From assembly GCA_028751875.1 (NCBI GenBank), contig CM054141.1, positions 48,669,016-48,733,015 on the forward strand: a stretch of DNA of 64,000 nt, written 5' to 3'. This DNA is from Rapana venosa. Taxonomy: Eukaryota > Mollusca > Gastropoda > Neogastropoda > Muricidae. The notes under the pieces are model-generated. The model did not search any database. It was given only the letters and a program-made list of their open reading frames with translations, and was not told the DNA's origin. How positions within the stretch are numbered: position 1 is the stretch's first letter; each line of letters starts with the position of its first letter. Positions 12,005-23,696 of this stretch are shown here, one piece after another. Both the position numbers and the translations under genes were made by a program.

Positions 12005-12185
12005 ATGAGATCAGTGAGCTGACTGTTCCACTCTGGCCTCAGAATCAGGATATAACTGCAGCTTCAGTCAGTAAATCAGGCGGGGAGCTGACAGCTGCGA
12101 TCCAATCACTGCACTGTCTGCAATACTGCTCTGTCTGCAATACTGCTCTGCTGTGGGTCCGTGGTCACAGTCTATGAGATATGCA
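12005..12185 (+). repeat. REP-C dispersed repeat copy
   Basis: Shares the words 'ggcctcagaatcaggatata', 'cagtaaatcaggcggggagc' and 'gcgatccaatcactgcactg' with copies at 50140-50385 and 51265-51510. It has an internal repetition of 'tctgcaatactgctctg'. The element type is unknown; no coding potential. Confidence 0.65.
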
Positions 12186-12382
12186 TGCTCCTGCAAGACT
12201 GTGAACGTGGAGGGTCAGACTGATAGACTGATTTGGTCAAAGTATATTGACAAAACCAAAAGAGAACGAGTTAATTCTGTTTGGTTTCAGAAGAGTTATG
12301 GAGGTAATAGCAGCAAGTGAGATTGAAAGCTGTAAGAATAGGCCATCATTTGTGATAAATTAAAGCTGAAGGTTACGTTAAG

Positions 12383-12383
<1 letters not shown>

Positions 12384-12415
<32 letters not shown>

Positions 12416-12600
12416 TGTCTGTCTGTCTGTGTGTGTGTGTTCTGTCTGTCTGTCTGTGTGTAAGTGTGTTTGTGTGTCTATGACTGTATCAGTGTGTGTG
12501 TGTATGTGTGTGTCTGTCTCTGTCTGCCTGTCTGTATATATGTCTCTCTCTCTCTTTCTCTCCCACCTCTCTCTCTCTCTCTGTTTCTTTCTTGCTTGCT
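12384..12600. repeat. (GT)n / (CTGT)n compound microsatellite
   Basis: GT and CTGT blocks ending in CT-rich sequence. Confidence 0.85.
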
Positions 12601-12974
12601 CTCTTCATTCGTAAAATCCCATTTTCTAACATTTCATAATGGCTGACAAATATTTGACACATTTGTTAATAAATTAGACGTTCCATTAAGATTCTGACAA
12701 GCATTACAGACATGTTTTCATTCCTAAAATAAATAAAATCATCATTTGTTTGTTTGCTTTAGAAAATGTCTCCTAAATTTATCACATAATCGATTAAATA
12801 ATTAAGGCAGCTTCCACAATTGTCAAAATCCCGTCGTCTTTTAAAGCGAAAACATTTCAAACTGACAAGAACGCTTCATTGTTTGTGTTGAACCAGAAAC
12901 CACACAAGATTGGACAGTTCGCACAGAGCAGCTGACCCAAAACAAAGCTTTGTCAGATAATGCTGCAGGCAAGG

Positions 12975-13100
12975 AGATTTTTCCCTCAGGTGCTGAATCC
13001 ATTCCCCCAAAACCACTTTGGATGAGGCTATAAACTGAAGTCCTTTGTGCAGTTGCACGCAAAGCATCTTGTACGCACGTTTAAAATTAAACCTGTTCTG
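12975..13100 (+). mobile_element. SINE-A core fragment
   Basis: Diverged plus-strand copy of the SINE-A core: a 'tccattcccccaaaa' block, 'ggctataaactgaagtcc', 'gcaaagcatcttgtacgcac' and 'attaaacctgttctgc' in the same order as in the full-length copy at 63112-63446 (read on the minus strand). Head and tail are not recognisable. The minus-strand frames across it are spurious. Confidence 0.65.
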
Positions 13101-13119
13101 CTATTTGTTTTTTTTGGGG

Positions 13120-13228
13120 GGAGGATTAAATTATTTCGAGGATAATGAAATAAGCACTAATGTGGGTTTTTTACGCCTAGTCCCCGTGTGCATGCAGTTT
13201 TGTCCATTTTCTCATCCGTTCCCAGTGG
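13120..13228 (-). mobile_element. SINE-A1 tail fragment
   Basis: Minus-strand A1 tail with the 'tcgaggataatgaaataagc' block and 'tagtccccgtgtgcatgcag', ending in 'tcatccgttcccagtggc'. It faces the SINE-A core fragment at 12975-13100 head to tail, an inverted pair. Confidence 0.72.
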
Positions 13229-13259
13229 CAGATATTTATCTTACCTTATTTTCACTTCT

Positions 13260-13262
<3 letters not shown>

Positions 13263-13350
<88 letters not shown>

Positions 13351-13352
13351 GC
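13263..13352. repeat. (GA)n then (CAGA)n microsatellite
   Basis: GA tract 13263-13308, then about ten CAGA units. Confidence 0.9.
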
Positions 13353-13484
13353 GAGGGAGAGGGAGCAAATAGTATTTTAAAAATCAAAGACAAGAAAAAA
13401 TACAGACATAGATGCATAAACAGATAAACAAAAAAGAGGAGAAGACGGAACGAGGCAGAATGTCAGACCTAAAGGAACACATAT

Positions 13485-13562
13485 AGGAGCCCCTGAAATT
13501 TGAATTGGTATGGAAGACCATACTTTTCTGGTAACTGAAGGTGCCAACCACTCCACCATCAC
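13485..13562 (-). mobile_element. possible decayed tRNA-derived SINE head
   Basis: Minus strand reads GGTGGAGTGGTTGGCACCTT, a box A-like segment, then about 35 bp later CCAATTCAAATTTC, which could be a decayed box B. Evidence is weak and the body cannot be defined. Confidence 0.3.
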
Positions 13563-14470
13563 GAGTAACTTAAGACTAGAACTGCAACCAGAACGAGCAA
13601 ATCAGCTGCCAGCTGCGAACCAGCGACTGTGTTGTCTGCAGTCCTGGACAATGCTGGCACACTACACATGATTTGGAGGGCACACTTTGCTTCTGCTGGC
13701 ATGTGGAGGTAGTGGGTAAAGGGATTTATAGACCCACTGATGCATCCTACTTTACATCAGTTGAGCTTGTAGATATCGTGGTGGTGTGGCGTGGTGTGGT
13801 GTGGTGATGGTGGTGGTGGTGGTGTGTGTGTGCGTTTGCCTCACTCAATCACGCGCACGGACACACACACACCTCACAGAGCTCTTATGTGATATGTTAT
13901 GGGTTGTTTTTTTGCAAAGTACCGTTTTTATGCAAGAATGAATAGTACGATGGATGTATTTAGTACTTGTGATCAAGAAAAAATACGCATGTCATAGTCT
14001 ATAGGGAACTACGCTCGATTTCTTTAAAGGCAACTTTGTTTGGGACTGTTTACTCTCTATCCATTTCTGTTTCCATGTTCGTAGTTTTTTTTTTTAAGTC
14101 TGCGTTCATATTCATTTTCTTTCCGTTCACTCGGCTAGTGTTCCGAGGTTCACAAACGGTGCGATTCTGAGTAGGCGATCCTTTTTCACCACCTTTGATG
14201 TAGCCGCATTCCGGATTCGGGGATATTCATCCATCGAACTTGCTTCGAAATGTCTCTCCACCAAATGCTGAAACTTTCGAGACTAAGATACAAACAAGAG
14301 CGTGGCAGATGCAGTGTGTAATAATAGGTACTTTGGTATGAATGCGGGTGTGTCTAAATCACCATGTAGTGAATAGACAAACAAAACAAAAACAAAACAA
14401 GAGCGTGGCAGCAAAGACGGGCCTTAGCTCAATGACAGTAAACACAATGGAACACTTTTTTGTATTGATT
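13560..14470. other. mostly unique non-coding stretch
   Basis: A diverged REP-C-like segment lies near 13580-13660. A short GGTGT/GGT block spans 13780-13840 and a CA block 13860-13873. The remainder is non-repetitive with no open frame worth reporting. Confidence 0.5.
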
Positions 14471-14471
14471 T

Positions 14472-14640
14472 TGATTTTTTTAAATTTCGAGAATAATGTA
14501 AAAGGCACTCATGTGCTTCCTTACATCCAGTCCGTGTGTGTGCAGTTTTGTAAATTTTGCCATCCTGTCCCACCAGCACACAATGACCTATTCCGGAGAG
14601 CAAAACGGGTTTAACGTGTGCGCAAGATGTTTTGGTTCAG
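14472..14640 (-). mobile_element. SINE-A1 fragment (tail and core)
   Basis: Minus-strand copy: A1 tail (RC of 'tttcgagaataatgtaaaag' and 'acatccagtccgtgtg'), then core to 'acgtgtgcgcaagatgtttt'. The head is missing. Confidence 0.78.
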
Positions 14641-14699
14641 TCATTGAAAGGACTTAGTGGAGAGATAGAGAGAGGAGGGAGGGTGTGCATCTAAGATCA

Positions 14700-17600
14700 C
14701 AGTCAGTCATAAAAAACTCAAAGTCCTTGGTCAAATTTGTTTTATTTAAAAGTCTTCATTTTTGCAGGCATTTGTATTACACTGCTTCAAGCTTTCATAA
14801 GACATTTTAAAGGAATTTGATTTTTTTCGTTTTGTTTATTTTTAGCTGCGAGCCGGCTACCCAACCCTAACTCCAGCATCTTTTATTTTTTGGAGGGGGA
14901 GGTAGGCTTTTCCAATGCTCTGACCAGCAGTGACACAATGACCGACCCAACTGACATTTTGATCGCTTATGAATTCTCACCCCACCATTTGAAAACATCT
15001 CCGACTAGAGTGACGTTCATGCCAATATACTTTTGAAATACAGAAGTGACAAAAACCTCATATCCAGCCGGGTTATCTTTACAGCCAGAAAGCGGTCACT
15101 CTAAACAAGTAAGCGCAAAACATTAGTTTGGTAAGTTTTATAGTTGAGGGAAGTGCGCAAAACCTATTTTCTCAGGAAAGAAAGTCAGTTGTGTAGTCAG
15201 GTGCCTGTGGTGTGTACTCACCACGTTATTTTCAAAACTGGAGGTATACATTTGATCGATCAATTGTACAGGATTGTTGGTTATACAGGAAAACTTGAAG
15301 CAATATCAGCTACACAAAACCTTTTCCGTTCATTCTGGAAAGGAATATGCAATATTTTCTCCAGTCATTCAGTTGGGAAAATTCAATATGTATCATTACA
15401 TAAAACAACAGTAATCAACTTGGTCTGTAATAGTGTATCCACATATTCAAACATTTACAATTTTGGATTATGTGTACACAGAAAGCAAGAAAACATTTGA
15501 TAAAATCGCAACCCAAAAGCAAAAAAAATAGATCCAACTATTGTTTTCAATTCCCATTTTCAAGGGAGCAAAATCAATTGGAAAGCAGTATTTACTGCAA
15601 AATATTTTGACAAAAATGCACATTAATTTTGACCCTGAAATAATAGTAGATCGGGAGGGTGCAGCAAACAAAGGGGATGTCATTCACTGCTTAAACAAAT
15701 CAACCAGATACATGTAGAACCACTTTCTATAAAAAAAAAAACCTGCACATAAAGAGAATCTAAGCAATATTCTTCAGGCTGTTATGATCAATAATATATA
15801 CATACAAACTACACAAATACTATCCCACACCTGAAGGTAGGTATTGTTTGGAACGATTACATTCAACTAAACCAATTACGCAACTGCCAAGATAAAGGAA
15901 TTTCAAACCTCTAACACAAGATATTGAAACAAATGCAAAAACAATCACCAAACAAGTAGATTTAAATGCATTGTCGATTCATTCAACAGAGGGCAATATT
16001 CAGTTTCGAAGAAATTTTGTTTCATTTGGGTCTTTTTGTGCAGTATTACGCTTGCTGTTTTAGGCAGAAAAAAAGATATTCAAGCAACCCATGGGGGGAA
16101 AATTACATCCACCACGTATGTTCCATATCGTGAATAAAATCCCAGACAAATTTTTTATAACAAAAATAAAATGCCACTACAATTATGACAGAATTTATGT
16201 CAGGCTATGTTGGAATTATGAGCTATAGGTACAGAGGGTATAGGGTAACACGGCAGTTGACAATACCCAAACTACTATCCACGATGAAAACAAAAAGGCA
16301 TCAGCAATAAAATTTTCGCTCAGTACTTCAAACTGAGAACATCAAGCATGAATAGCAAAAAGATCGACATTTGATAATCTAGTCCTGAAAAAAACAGTAC
16401 CAAATGTTTCAATACAAATTAAATATATCCACACAAGAAAACGGTGGACAGGTAAGCGCTTTAGTTACAAGACTAGCTTTCCACCAGCATTGTTTGCTGA
16501 AATGCACGTTTTTTCTTTTACAAATAATTTGAATCCCCCCAAAAACAACAAAGTATACAGCCAAGTGTTTCGTTTGGCTTGTCAACCGTTTACGAACAAC
16601 CATTTAAAAGAAATCTACACAAAATTTGAGCCATATTCTAGTTTTACAAATTCCAGGTTTCATGAGAGCATAAAAGTAAATGCAAAAAGGCAGAACTAAA
16701 CCACACCACAACCTGTGACACAGCGTATTATGGCAGTGATCAGATAGAGTACATTATCTCACAGCATTTGCTACTCTGGAAATTGTTTTGAATACGTACA
16801 TTTGAAATAAAGTTCCATACTTTCAGAAAAGCAGCACACATGGACATAACAGATACACCACAAAGGTTGGAAAATTGCAAAAGTCGGATAATAAATCATG
16901 CAGCAATGAAAGCTGATTTATGTAACAACTTTCACTTCAGTCCTGCAAACAGATATTTCAAGGCCTCCAACCTTTTCAACAATTTTTTTCTTTCTTTTCC
17001 GATTTAATATTTTCATTCTCTTTTCTTTTGAGTTTAACAAAGCAAAAAAACACCCCCGCACACAAAAACACAAGGCTGTAATCTAAAACATTTCTACCAA
17101 CAATAGAAATCAAAGACTGCTGGCCGAAATGTAGATAGGGTGATCTATCAATGGACTGAGAGTGACATGATCAGGGTAATGGACATGTCCCTGACCCGTG
17201 GTAAAAGCTAACGGCAAGAAGAAAAGGCAACAGGACACACCAACGCAGGATACCTTCAATCCTCCTTTATAGATTGAATGGCAACACCGTTGTTATGCCA
17301 TATTGTAAAAAAAAAACACACACACGCGCGCGCACGCGCACCCGCACGCACACACACACTCACTCACTCTCCCTCCCTCCCCCACCCCTCTGACCTGAAC
17401 ATACTGTTTTTCCCTCCTTTTCATCAACGCCCTATTTATGATAGGCATCCTCACTGTTCCCCACTACCTTTCCCTACTGATCATTAATGCATTCTAAACT
17501 CAGCACCGACTGCTTAACGTTTTTAGATAAATATTTACCTGAAATGCACCATTCCCTTTCAAAACATTCACTCATGCGTTTTAAAGCCAGCACCCTCTGC

Positions 17601-19970
17601 TTTTACTTTTTTTTTAATAATCTGTTTTAAATGCTCCCCACCCAACCCCCTTCCTCCTCCCCTGGACCTAACAGGAAAGCGACTGTCAGCCCCTATCCCC
17701 ATCCTCCGTCATTACACCCCTTGTCCCCATCCCTGTATAAATATTCTAACCCCCTCCTTCCTTACACCATCCTTTTCTCCGAGATCTAGCACCCCTCCTC
17801 CTACCAACCCTAAAGAACAAACCTGTTGTAATCCTATCCACTCCTGCGGTTTATAGCCCTGCCGACCACAGGGCTGTTACCTCGTAAACTGTTGAAAATT
17901 TCAGGTTAAAGCTGTCGGACTAAATGTATATCAAAGTTTAAAACCAACTCTGCTGTCGTTCCTTGGATCAACCCCCGACCAACACTAAGGGTCAACCTAA
18001 GACGGTCACAGCTTTGTGGGAGATCCCCATTCAATGAAACTCGAGATAAAATTAAAACCCGATTCCTCAAAACCAGTCTTTGTAGTAACTAGGCTATGTT
18101 AACTCGTAGCAGACAGAAAAATGCCCGATTCTTTCAGGAAATTAAGAACGTTGATAGAACATCGCAAGAAAAGGATCTTTCGAGTCTGCAGTAAAACGTT
18201 TGGGCTCAATATCCTAGACATCTTGACAATCCAGAAGCATATTCTTGATGATTTGCACATCACAAGTCACACACGGTGGGGTTTCCTTGCCTTTAAGCAA
18301 ATGGATGTGAAGGAAAAATGATCAGCCAGTGTGTCAGCCTATATCAACTTACCTACCTGCCTTTTGTGTCCACATGGGGGGCTAGGGTTAGAGGTGAGGT
18401 TAGTGTTAGTGTTAGTTAAAGAGTTAATAGCGGGAGAGGGTTGTCCGTCAGCTGGTCGGTCTGAATGTTAGAATACATGTGGACACAATAGCACGTAGAC
18501 AAGTGGTATGTAGCTGTACACACAATAGAATGTAGTTCGAAATGGAATGTAGCTTTAAATCAAAATCACCAGTTGTAACAATAGCTAAGGCTGTGCTTTG
18601 GACTTCGGCGTACACAGATTTTCAGTTTTTATCAAAGTGACTTCAAACCTAATACATTTTTGAAAAGTTGAGTCCATTAAATATAAAAGGCCAAAATGGA
18701 AGGACATGGAAGGACAAAATCAGCCAATCTGTTTTATTCCCACTGTTCTAAATGCATATCCATACCCCTACCTTGCCTCCCCTTCCAACCTGATGTCTTC
18801 TCTCTACAGAAATCCCCCCCCCCCTCATACACACACACGCGCGCGCGCGCGCACTCGAGACTTGAAATGCTGTTTCAGATTTTTCAATAGATCTCAATAG
18901 CAGCAAGAAATAGTCCTGCTTAAAGTTATCTCATGACCAGAAAATTTTTGGAAATAATTTTAGGTATGGGGGCATATAATTTTTACCACATATTTGTACC
19001 CCAGCCAAAATCAATGGCGATTTAACTGTATATTTTACCATTCTGATTTTAAGGCACTTTGCTGGCTAATCACTGCATAAGTTCTGTAACACATTTACCC
19101 ATTTTCTATTCACAGGGTTTCTTTTATCTACAAAAACAAATTATAAAGCGTTCCAATTAAACAAGCACAAGACATCGGGTGGCGGATTATCACAAAGTCG
19201 TTTCTTGGTCATTTGATCCGTTTCAATGAAAAAAGCACCCGCCCCCCAAAAAACCCCAAACAAACCACCAACCAAAACCCAAAATGAATGCTAATCCCCA
19301 AGGCATACTAGGAGAAAGACTTTTAAAAACTAATAAGACATTTGAAAAAAAGATAAACCCTTACTACACACCAAACAAAATAAGCATTCACATGAAATTC
19401 ACTTCAATTCAAAATGAATAATTAATCCTGTAACAGCTACTATTTCATTTAGATGTCAAATGCCCATGGTATACTACAGTAATCTTTCCTTAGGGCAACT
19501 AAGAGGCAGTACTGAGGATGCCAGCTCTTCTGCTTATTTGATTGAAAAATTAAGTTTAAAATCAATGTAAAAAAAATCGTCTCGAGCCAGTTTCTTCCAG
19601 ACTGTTTACTCTTCTAAACAGGCACTCTGCCCTTTCCTTTTATTATGGTCGTTTTACTACTTTGTTTCATTTACATGCAGATTGTAAAGCATCTTTTTCT
19701 CTGTGTATTCTTATAATTCTATTCTGTATTTTTGTTTTGTTTACCCACTTTTGTCTTGTTTTAAAGGGAGATGAGGGTGGGAGACGGGGTGTTAACATTT
19801 TCCCCGCGTTTCGTTTGTGAACTTTTTATTTTTTGTAGGCATTGTTTTGCACAACTTTTTACTGCTTTATTTTTGTCTTTTCTGGATAACGGTGCTTTAT
19901 ATACCTCTTCATAACATGAATAGTATTTTCTTAAAGCACAACATGCTTTTCCCTCTATTGTGCCCAAGGT
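14700..19970. other. low-repeat region downstream of the minus-strand gene
   Basis: About 5 kb with few repeats apart from CA/GC alternations near 17318-17360 and 18828-18855 and a C-rich stretch at 17640-17850. Open frames here are short and look random. On the minus strand AATAAA signals occur about 105 bases (near 19864-19869) and 145 bases past the stop codon at 19971, so the transcript may end there. An AATAAA near 14744 would instead make much of this block a long 3' UTR. Confidence 0.45.
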
Positions 19971-20187
19971 CTACATCAGTAACTGATCTAGTGCGAAATG
20001 CACGCTCTCTAAGAATGACAACTCCTCTGTATCTGTGTCGGTTAGCTGCTCCTCGATGGTTGGTGGCATCCTCTTCCTCCTGCTTCCCTCAAAGTCTGAG
20101 TACAACTTTCTCATTGGATGGCTCTGTTGTCCTTGACAGGCTGCGGTCTTGATGCTCTGGCCTTCCACAGTGGTAAGGTCTGAAGAT
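19971..20187 (-). CDS. terminal coding exon of an unrecognised spliced gene
   Basis: On the minus strand a T-rich tract ending TTTTGTTTTCAG forms a good splice acceptor at 20188-20199. The frame then runs 72 codons to TAG at 19971-19973. The peptide starts SSDLTTVEGQS, is rich in charged and polar residues (SRRKRMPPTIEEQ, LTDTDTEEL) and ends HFALDQLLM. It reads as ordinary non-repetitive coding sequence. The phase is such that the last two bases of the upstream exon plus the first base here make an Arg codon, matching the exon at 21010-21079. I do not recognise the protein, and no domain or membrane segment is visible. Confidence that it is a real exon is moderate. Confidence 0.6.
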
Positions 20188-21009
20188 CTGAAAACAAAAC
20201 GTAAGAGCGTTGATATGTATTCTGTACTTTTTGTCATTTACCTCTCGCCTACTGATCTCAGCATTTCATTTTCATTTCATGTCATTCAAGCTGTACCAGA
20301 GCTGTCACCTCACATTTAAGTTTCAGTGGCTCTAGTAACATTTGCTCAGATCAAGTTCAAAACCAAAACCTAATTCCTTCAAATATCCTATGTTTTGTCA
20401 TATTGTCCTCAAATTTAAAGTATGTTCTCTTTGCATGTAGCCATTTGATTGATTGAGAGAGAGAGTGTGTGCGTTGTGTGCGTGTGCGCGGTGCACGCGT
20501 ATGTGTTTATGAACACCCTACGTTAGAGACATACATGATAAGCCTTCCCCCTCCTAACGGATGCAAGAAGGAAAAACCAAGATTCTACTGGTACAGGTGT
20601 CAAAGCTACAGAAGACAGGCACATTTAGGAAGGAAAATTACTTATCAGTATTTTGGGGTACCAAAGACTAATATTTAGGAGGAAAATTACTTGTCAGTAT
20701 TTTGGGTGTACTGAAGACAAGCGCCTATCAATTTAGGAAGAAACTGGACAGTATTTTGAGAGTACCAAAGACTCGCATAATAAGGGAGGAACTACTGAAC
20801 AGTAATTTAGTTGAATCAAAATCATATTCAGGTAGTAACTACTAAACAGTATTTTGGGAATAGGCAGTTCTATGTGCAGTAACACTTCTATCAGGGAACA
20901 TTGTTATAAATCACAGAGATGGAATAACAGAGGATTTACATTGTTATTTCACTGTCAAGATTATTCTAAAAATCAGGATGCTGATGAGGTTGTACAGACC
21001 AGTACCTAC
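20188..21009 (-). other. intron carrying a degenerate minisatellite
   Basis: Between two predicted exons. A degenerate tandem repeat of roughly 55-65 bp occupies about 20600-20870; each unit carries an 'aggaggaaaattactt' / 'cagtattttgggtgtac' / 'caaagac' succession. The donor side is CAG|GTAGGT (GT at 21008-21009). Confidence 0.55.
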
Positions 21010-21079
21010 CTGCAAACCAGATGCTGTGGCGCCAGATGCTGCATCTGTCCTTTGGCATTGGATTTCAGGACAACAGCTC
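21010..21079 (-). CDS. internal 70-nt coding exon of the same gene
   Basis: On the minus strand the acceptor reads TTTCATCTTTCAG and the donor CAG|GTAGGT, both close to consensus. The exon is open in the one frame that joins the terminal exon: it gives AVVLKSNAKGQMQHLAPQHL, then Val-Cys and a split Arg codon completed at 20187. Two consensus splice sites plus phase agreement with the next exon are the main evidence. I do not recognise the protein. Confidence 0.58.
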
Positions 21080-21767
21080 CTGAAAGATGAAATCAAGGGT
21101 CAGTTACATGGAAAATCCTGGTAGGTCTATTTACTCAATTCTTAGAACGATTTAATCTCTATTCTTTGAATCAGATTCATTTGCTTCAATATCAGTACAA
21201 ATGAATCTTTTTAATTTGAATCAGGTTTGTTTGCTTACACAGAATGATTAAATTTTGCTTTTACATTTTTGGGTTAAATATCAGGATATAATCTATGAAT
21301 CGGATTTTTTTATTTCTGTGAATATTAGAATGATTTAACATTTGCTTTGAATAAGGTTATTCGCTCAACTATTCAAATGATTTCATATTTGCTTGAAATC
21401 AGTTTTAATTGTTTAAATAGTAAGATCTCATCTTTATTTTAAATACAAATTTATATGCTCAATTATTCAATCTTTGCGTCAGATTTATTTGCTCAAATAT
21501 TAGATGTAATCTTTGAATGCGAGTCATATATCAATTATTGCTAGGTCCTTAAGCCTGGTAGCCTAAAGACTATTCTGATTGGAAATATGGCACGAGAAGC
21601 CTGTTGTGGTGAAGTATTTATTTATGATCAGATTGAATTTGCATAGGAACAACAAAACTTACTTTAAAATAGCAGAAAAGAAAAATTCTAAAACTGTCCC
21701 AAGAGGATAATAAAATGGATAGAGGAGTGACAGAATGAAACTTGGTGTGGCCAGCAGCCTAGCCTAC
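21080..21767 (-). other. intron carrying a second degenerate minisatellite
   Basis: About 21140-21530 is an old tandem array with units of roughly 45-50 bp built from a 'tttgaatcagatttatttgc' / 'tcaaatattagaatgattta' theme, heavily mutated. No other signal. Confidence 0.5.
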
Positions 21768-21863
21768 CTTTGTTCTGAAACTGTAGAACACGTGGACCCG
21801 TGTCAGGAATGTACGGGCACTGGCACTTGATTCCATTTCCATAAAACTTGCAGGCCCTGGTGA
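21768..21863 (-). CDS. possible further upstream coding exon
   Basis: The 3' end is a good donor (AACAAAG|GTAGGC) and ends in the phase needed for the 21010-21079 exon (G + GA = Gly). The frame is open and reads KFYGNGIKCQCPYIPDTGPR and then VLQFQNK. The 5' limit is uncertain: TTTTTTATGCCAG before 21863 is the best acceptor, but others exist. The segment is also the last unit of a repeat array of about 70 bp (21768-22040), so it may be intronic repeat rather than exon. Confidence 0.33.
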
Positions 21864-22040
21864 CTGGCATAAAAAATGTGCAGTCGCTTGATTCCAGTTC
21901 TATAGGTTTAATATCAGGCTCTGTCTGGTGTCAGGTGTGATCACTGGCAGTTGATTCCAGTTCCATAGGTTCTGAAATGGCAGGCTCTGATGACTGGTGT
22001 CAGGAATGTGTGGTCACTGGCACTCAATTCCAGTTCTATA
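21768..22040 (-). repeat. degenerate minisatellite, unit about 60-75 bp
   Basis: Read on the minus strand, four units start with TATRGAAMTGGAATCAAGTG and continue with CCAGTGACCACACATTCCTG and a GAGCCTGC block. The units differ by many substitutions and small deletions. The candidate exon 21768-21863 overlaps the last unit. Confidence 0.65.
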
Positions 22041-22640
22041 AGCCATAAAAACAGAACGTCATATTCATTAGTACTAAAAATTGTGCTATCTTCAATTACT
22101 CAAAATTATTTTCAATAACTCAAAAGTGTAAGTTCGTCTGACACTTTGAAAGATAACTTTAGATTTATTCTTTACATGTCAATGTCACAATCAACTTGAG
22201 CTTTATAAGCTAAAATGATACAATTATTTGATTTAATTAGAATATGAAGTGTCCAAATACCCTTCAAATGAATTGTCAAATGTTTATTTTTTACCTTCAA
22301 TAAAATCCTTTTACTCTGCAGATAATGTCATTTACATCAATCGTTTAAAACACAAAGGAGAAAGGAAGAAAATAAGGGGAAAGAGAGAAAGAGAAACAAA
22401 CTAATAGAGACAGACAAGACAGGCAAGACGGAGACAGAGGCAGGCAGACACAGCCAGCCAGTCCCCAGACAGAGAGAAACTGACACACAGACAGACAAGA
22501 GACAGACACAGAGACAGACAGCCACTAGACAGACAGATACAGAGAGAGACAGAGCGAGGGAAAGAGAGAGAAACTCAAACGAGAGAGAAAGAGATAGAGA
22601 GGCAGACAGACAGACAGAGAAATAATTGTAAATTCAAATG
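22041..22640. other. unique stretch then GACA/GA-rich DNA
   Basis: 22041-22330 is AT-rich and unique. 22350-22620 is purine-rich with CAGA blocks. No gene. Confidence 0.5.
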
Positions 22641-22794
22641 TGCTACGAGTTTCGTTTTGTTTTGAACAGCAATGAGGGAATAGGTGGCAAACAATACAAG
22701 AATTTATAAACCTGCCTATGACTATTTGGAAAGAAAATGTTCTTATGTCGAAAGTGCTATCATTTTGAATGGTTTATTAGCGGGGGGGGGGGGG

Positions 22795-23140
22795 GTGTAG
22801 CCTAGTAGTTAGAGTATTGCACTCGTGATCTGACAGCCCAGGATCAAGCCACCACAGAGGCACCCATTCAAGTGGATTCCCCTCTGGAGTTAACATTAGT
22901 ACTAATGACTCCACTTCCCTTAAAGTCTTCTTGAGACTATAAACCGAGGTTACGTGTACAAACGTACACAGAACATTTTGCACACATGTTAAAATCCATT
23001 CAACTTTTGGGAAGAGCAGACCATTGCGTGCCGGTAGGAACGAATGGCAAAAAAAAAAAAAACACGAGTGCACAGTGGTGTCAGAATTAAATTAGACATC
23101 ACCGAAGTTGGAATGCAGCTACCTTAATAGCCAAGGAAAA
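22795..23140 (+). mobile_element. SINE-A2 copy, near full length
   Basis: tRNA-like head 'gtagcctagtagttagagta' with box B-like 'ggatcaagcc', then the SINE-A core (ctggagttaacattagtact, gagactataaaccgaggtta, accattgcgtgccggtagga). After the core it does not carry the A1 tail. It continues as a different tail (attagacatca ... ccgaagttggaatgcagcta) shared with 47138-47440. Confidence 0.78.
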
Positions 23141-23202
23141 AAAATAATGGTTTACATATATGAAGGATTTTCTAACCTGGCTTTCAAGAAGAATGTGACG
23201 TG

Positions 23203-23585
23203 CAGGTACCGCCTCTGTGCAGGTACCGCCTCTGTGGGCAGGCACCACCTCTGTGGGCAGGCACCACCTCTATGCGCAGGTATCGCCTCTGTGTGCAGGT
23301 ACCACCTCTGTGTGCAGGTACCACCTCTGTGTGCAGGTACCACCACCTCTGTGTGCAGGTACCACCACCTCTGTGCAGGTACCACCACCTCTGTGCAGGT
23401 ACCACCACCTCTGTGCGGGTACCACCACCTCTGTGTGCAGGTACCACCACCTCTGTGCAGGTACCACCACCTCTGTGTGCAGGTACCACCACCTCTGTGT
23501 GCAGGTACCGCCTCTGTGTGCGGGTACCACCTCTGGTTGCAGGAACCACCTCTGTGTGCAGGTACCACCACCTCTGTGCAGGACA
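23203..23585 (+). repeat. minisatellite of 'GGTACCACCACCTCTGTGTG'-type units
   Basis: About 20 units of 18-24 bp built from CAGGTACC(ACC)ACCTCTGTG(TG), with spacing varying by ACC and TG insertions. Because units mostly change in multiples of three and lack stops, several frames on both strands stay open, which explains the long apparent ORFs here. These are not genes. Confidence 0.9.
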
Positions 23586-23696
23586 ACACGACGTCAGGGA
23601 TGCAGGGCGGTAGAGAGGCAAGGGGTGTGGCGCTTCCCAGGGTCAGCTGCAGGTGACCAGCTCTGTGTGTGGTGCTGTGGGACGGTGTGAGCAAGC

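Noticed and set aside
12841..13067. Two minus-strand frames of 63-73 codons
   Set aside because: They cover a SINE-A core fragment read backwards.
15144..15500. 118-codon plus-strand frame in the low-repeat region
   Set aside because: AT-rich, no recognisable motif, no convincing exon borders.
23108..23694. Frames of up to 182 codons on both strands, which look like a repetitive Cys/Tyr-rich protein
   Set aside because: Four or more frames are open at once because the minisatellite lacks stop words. No single frame is favoured.
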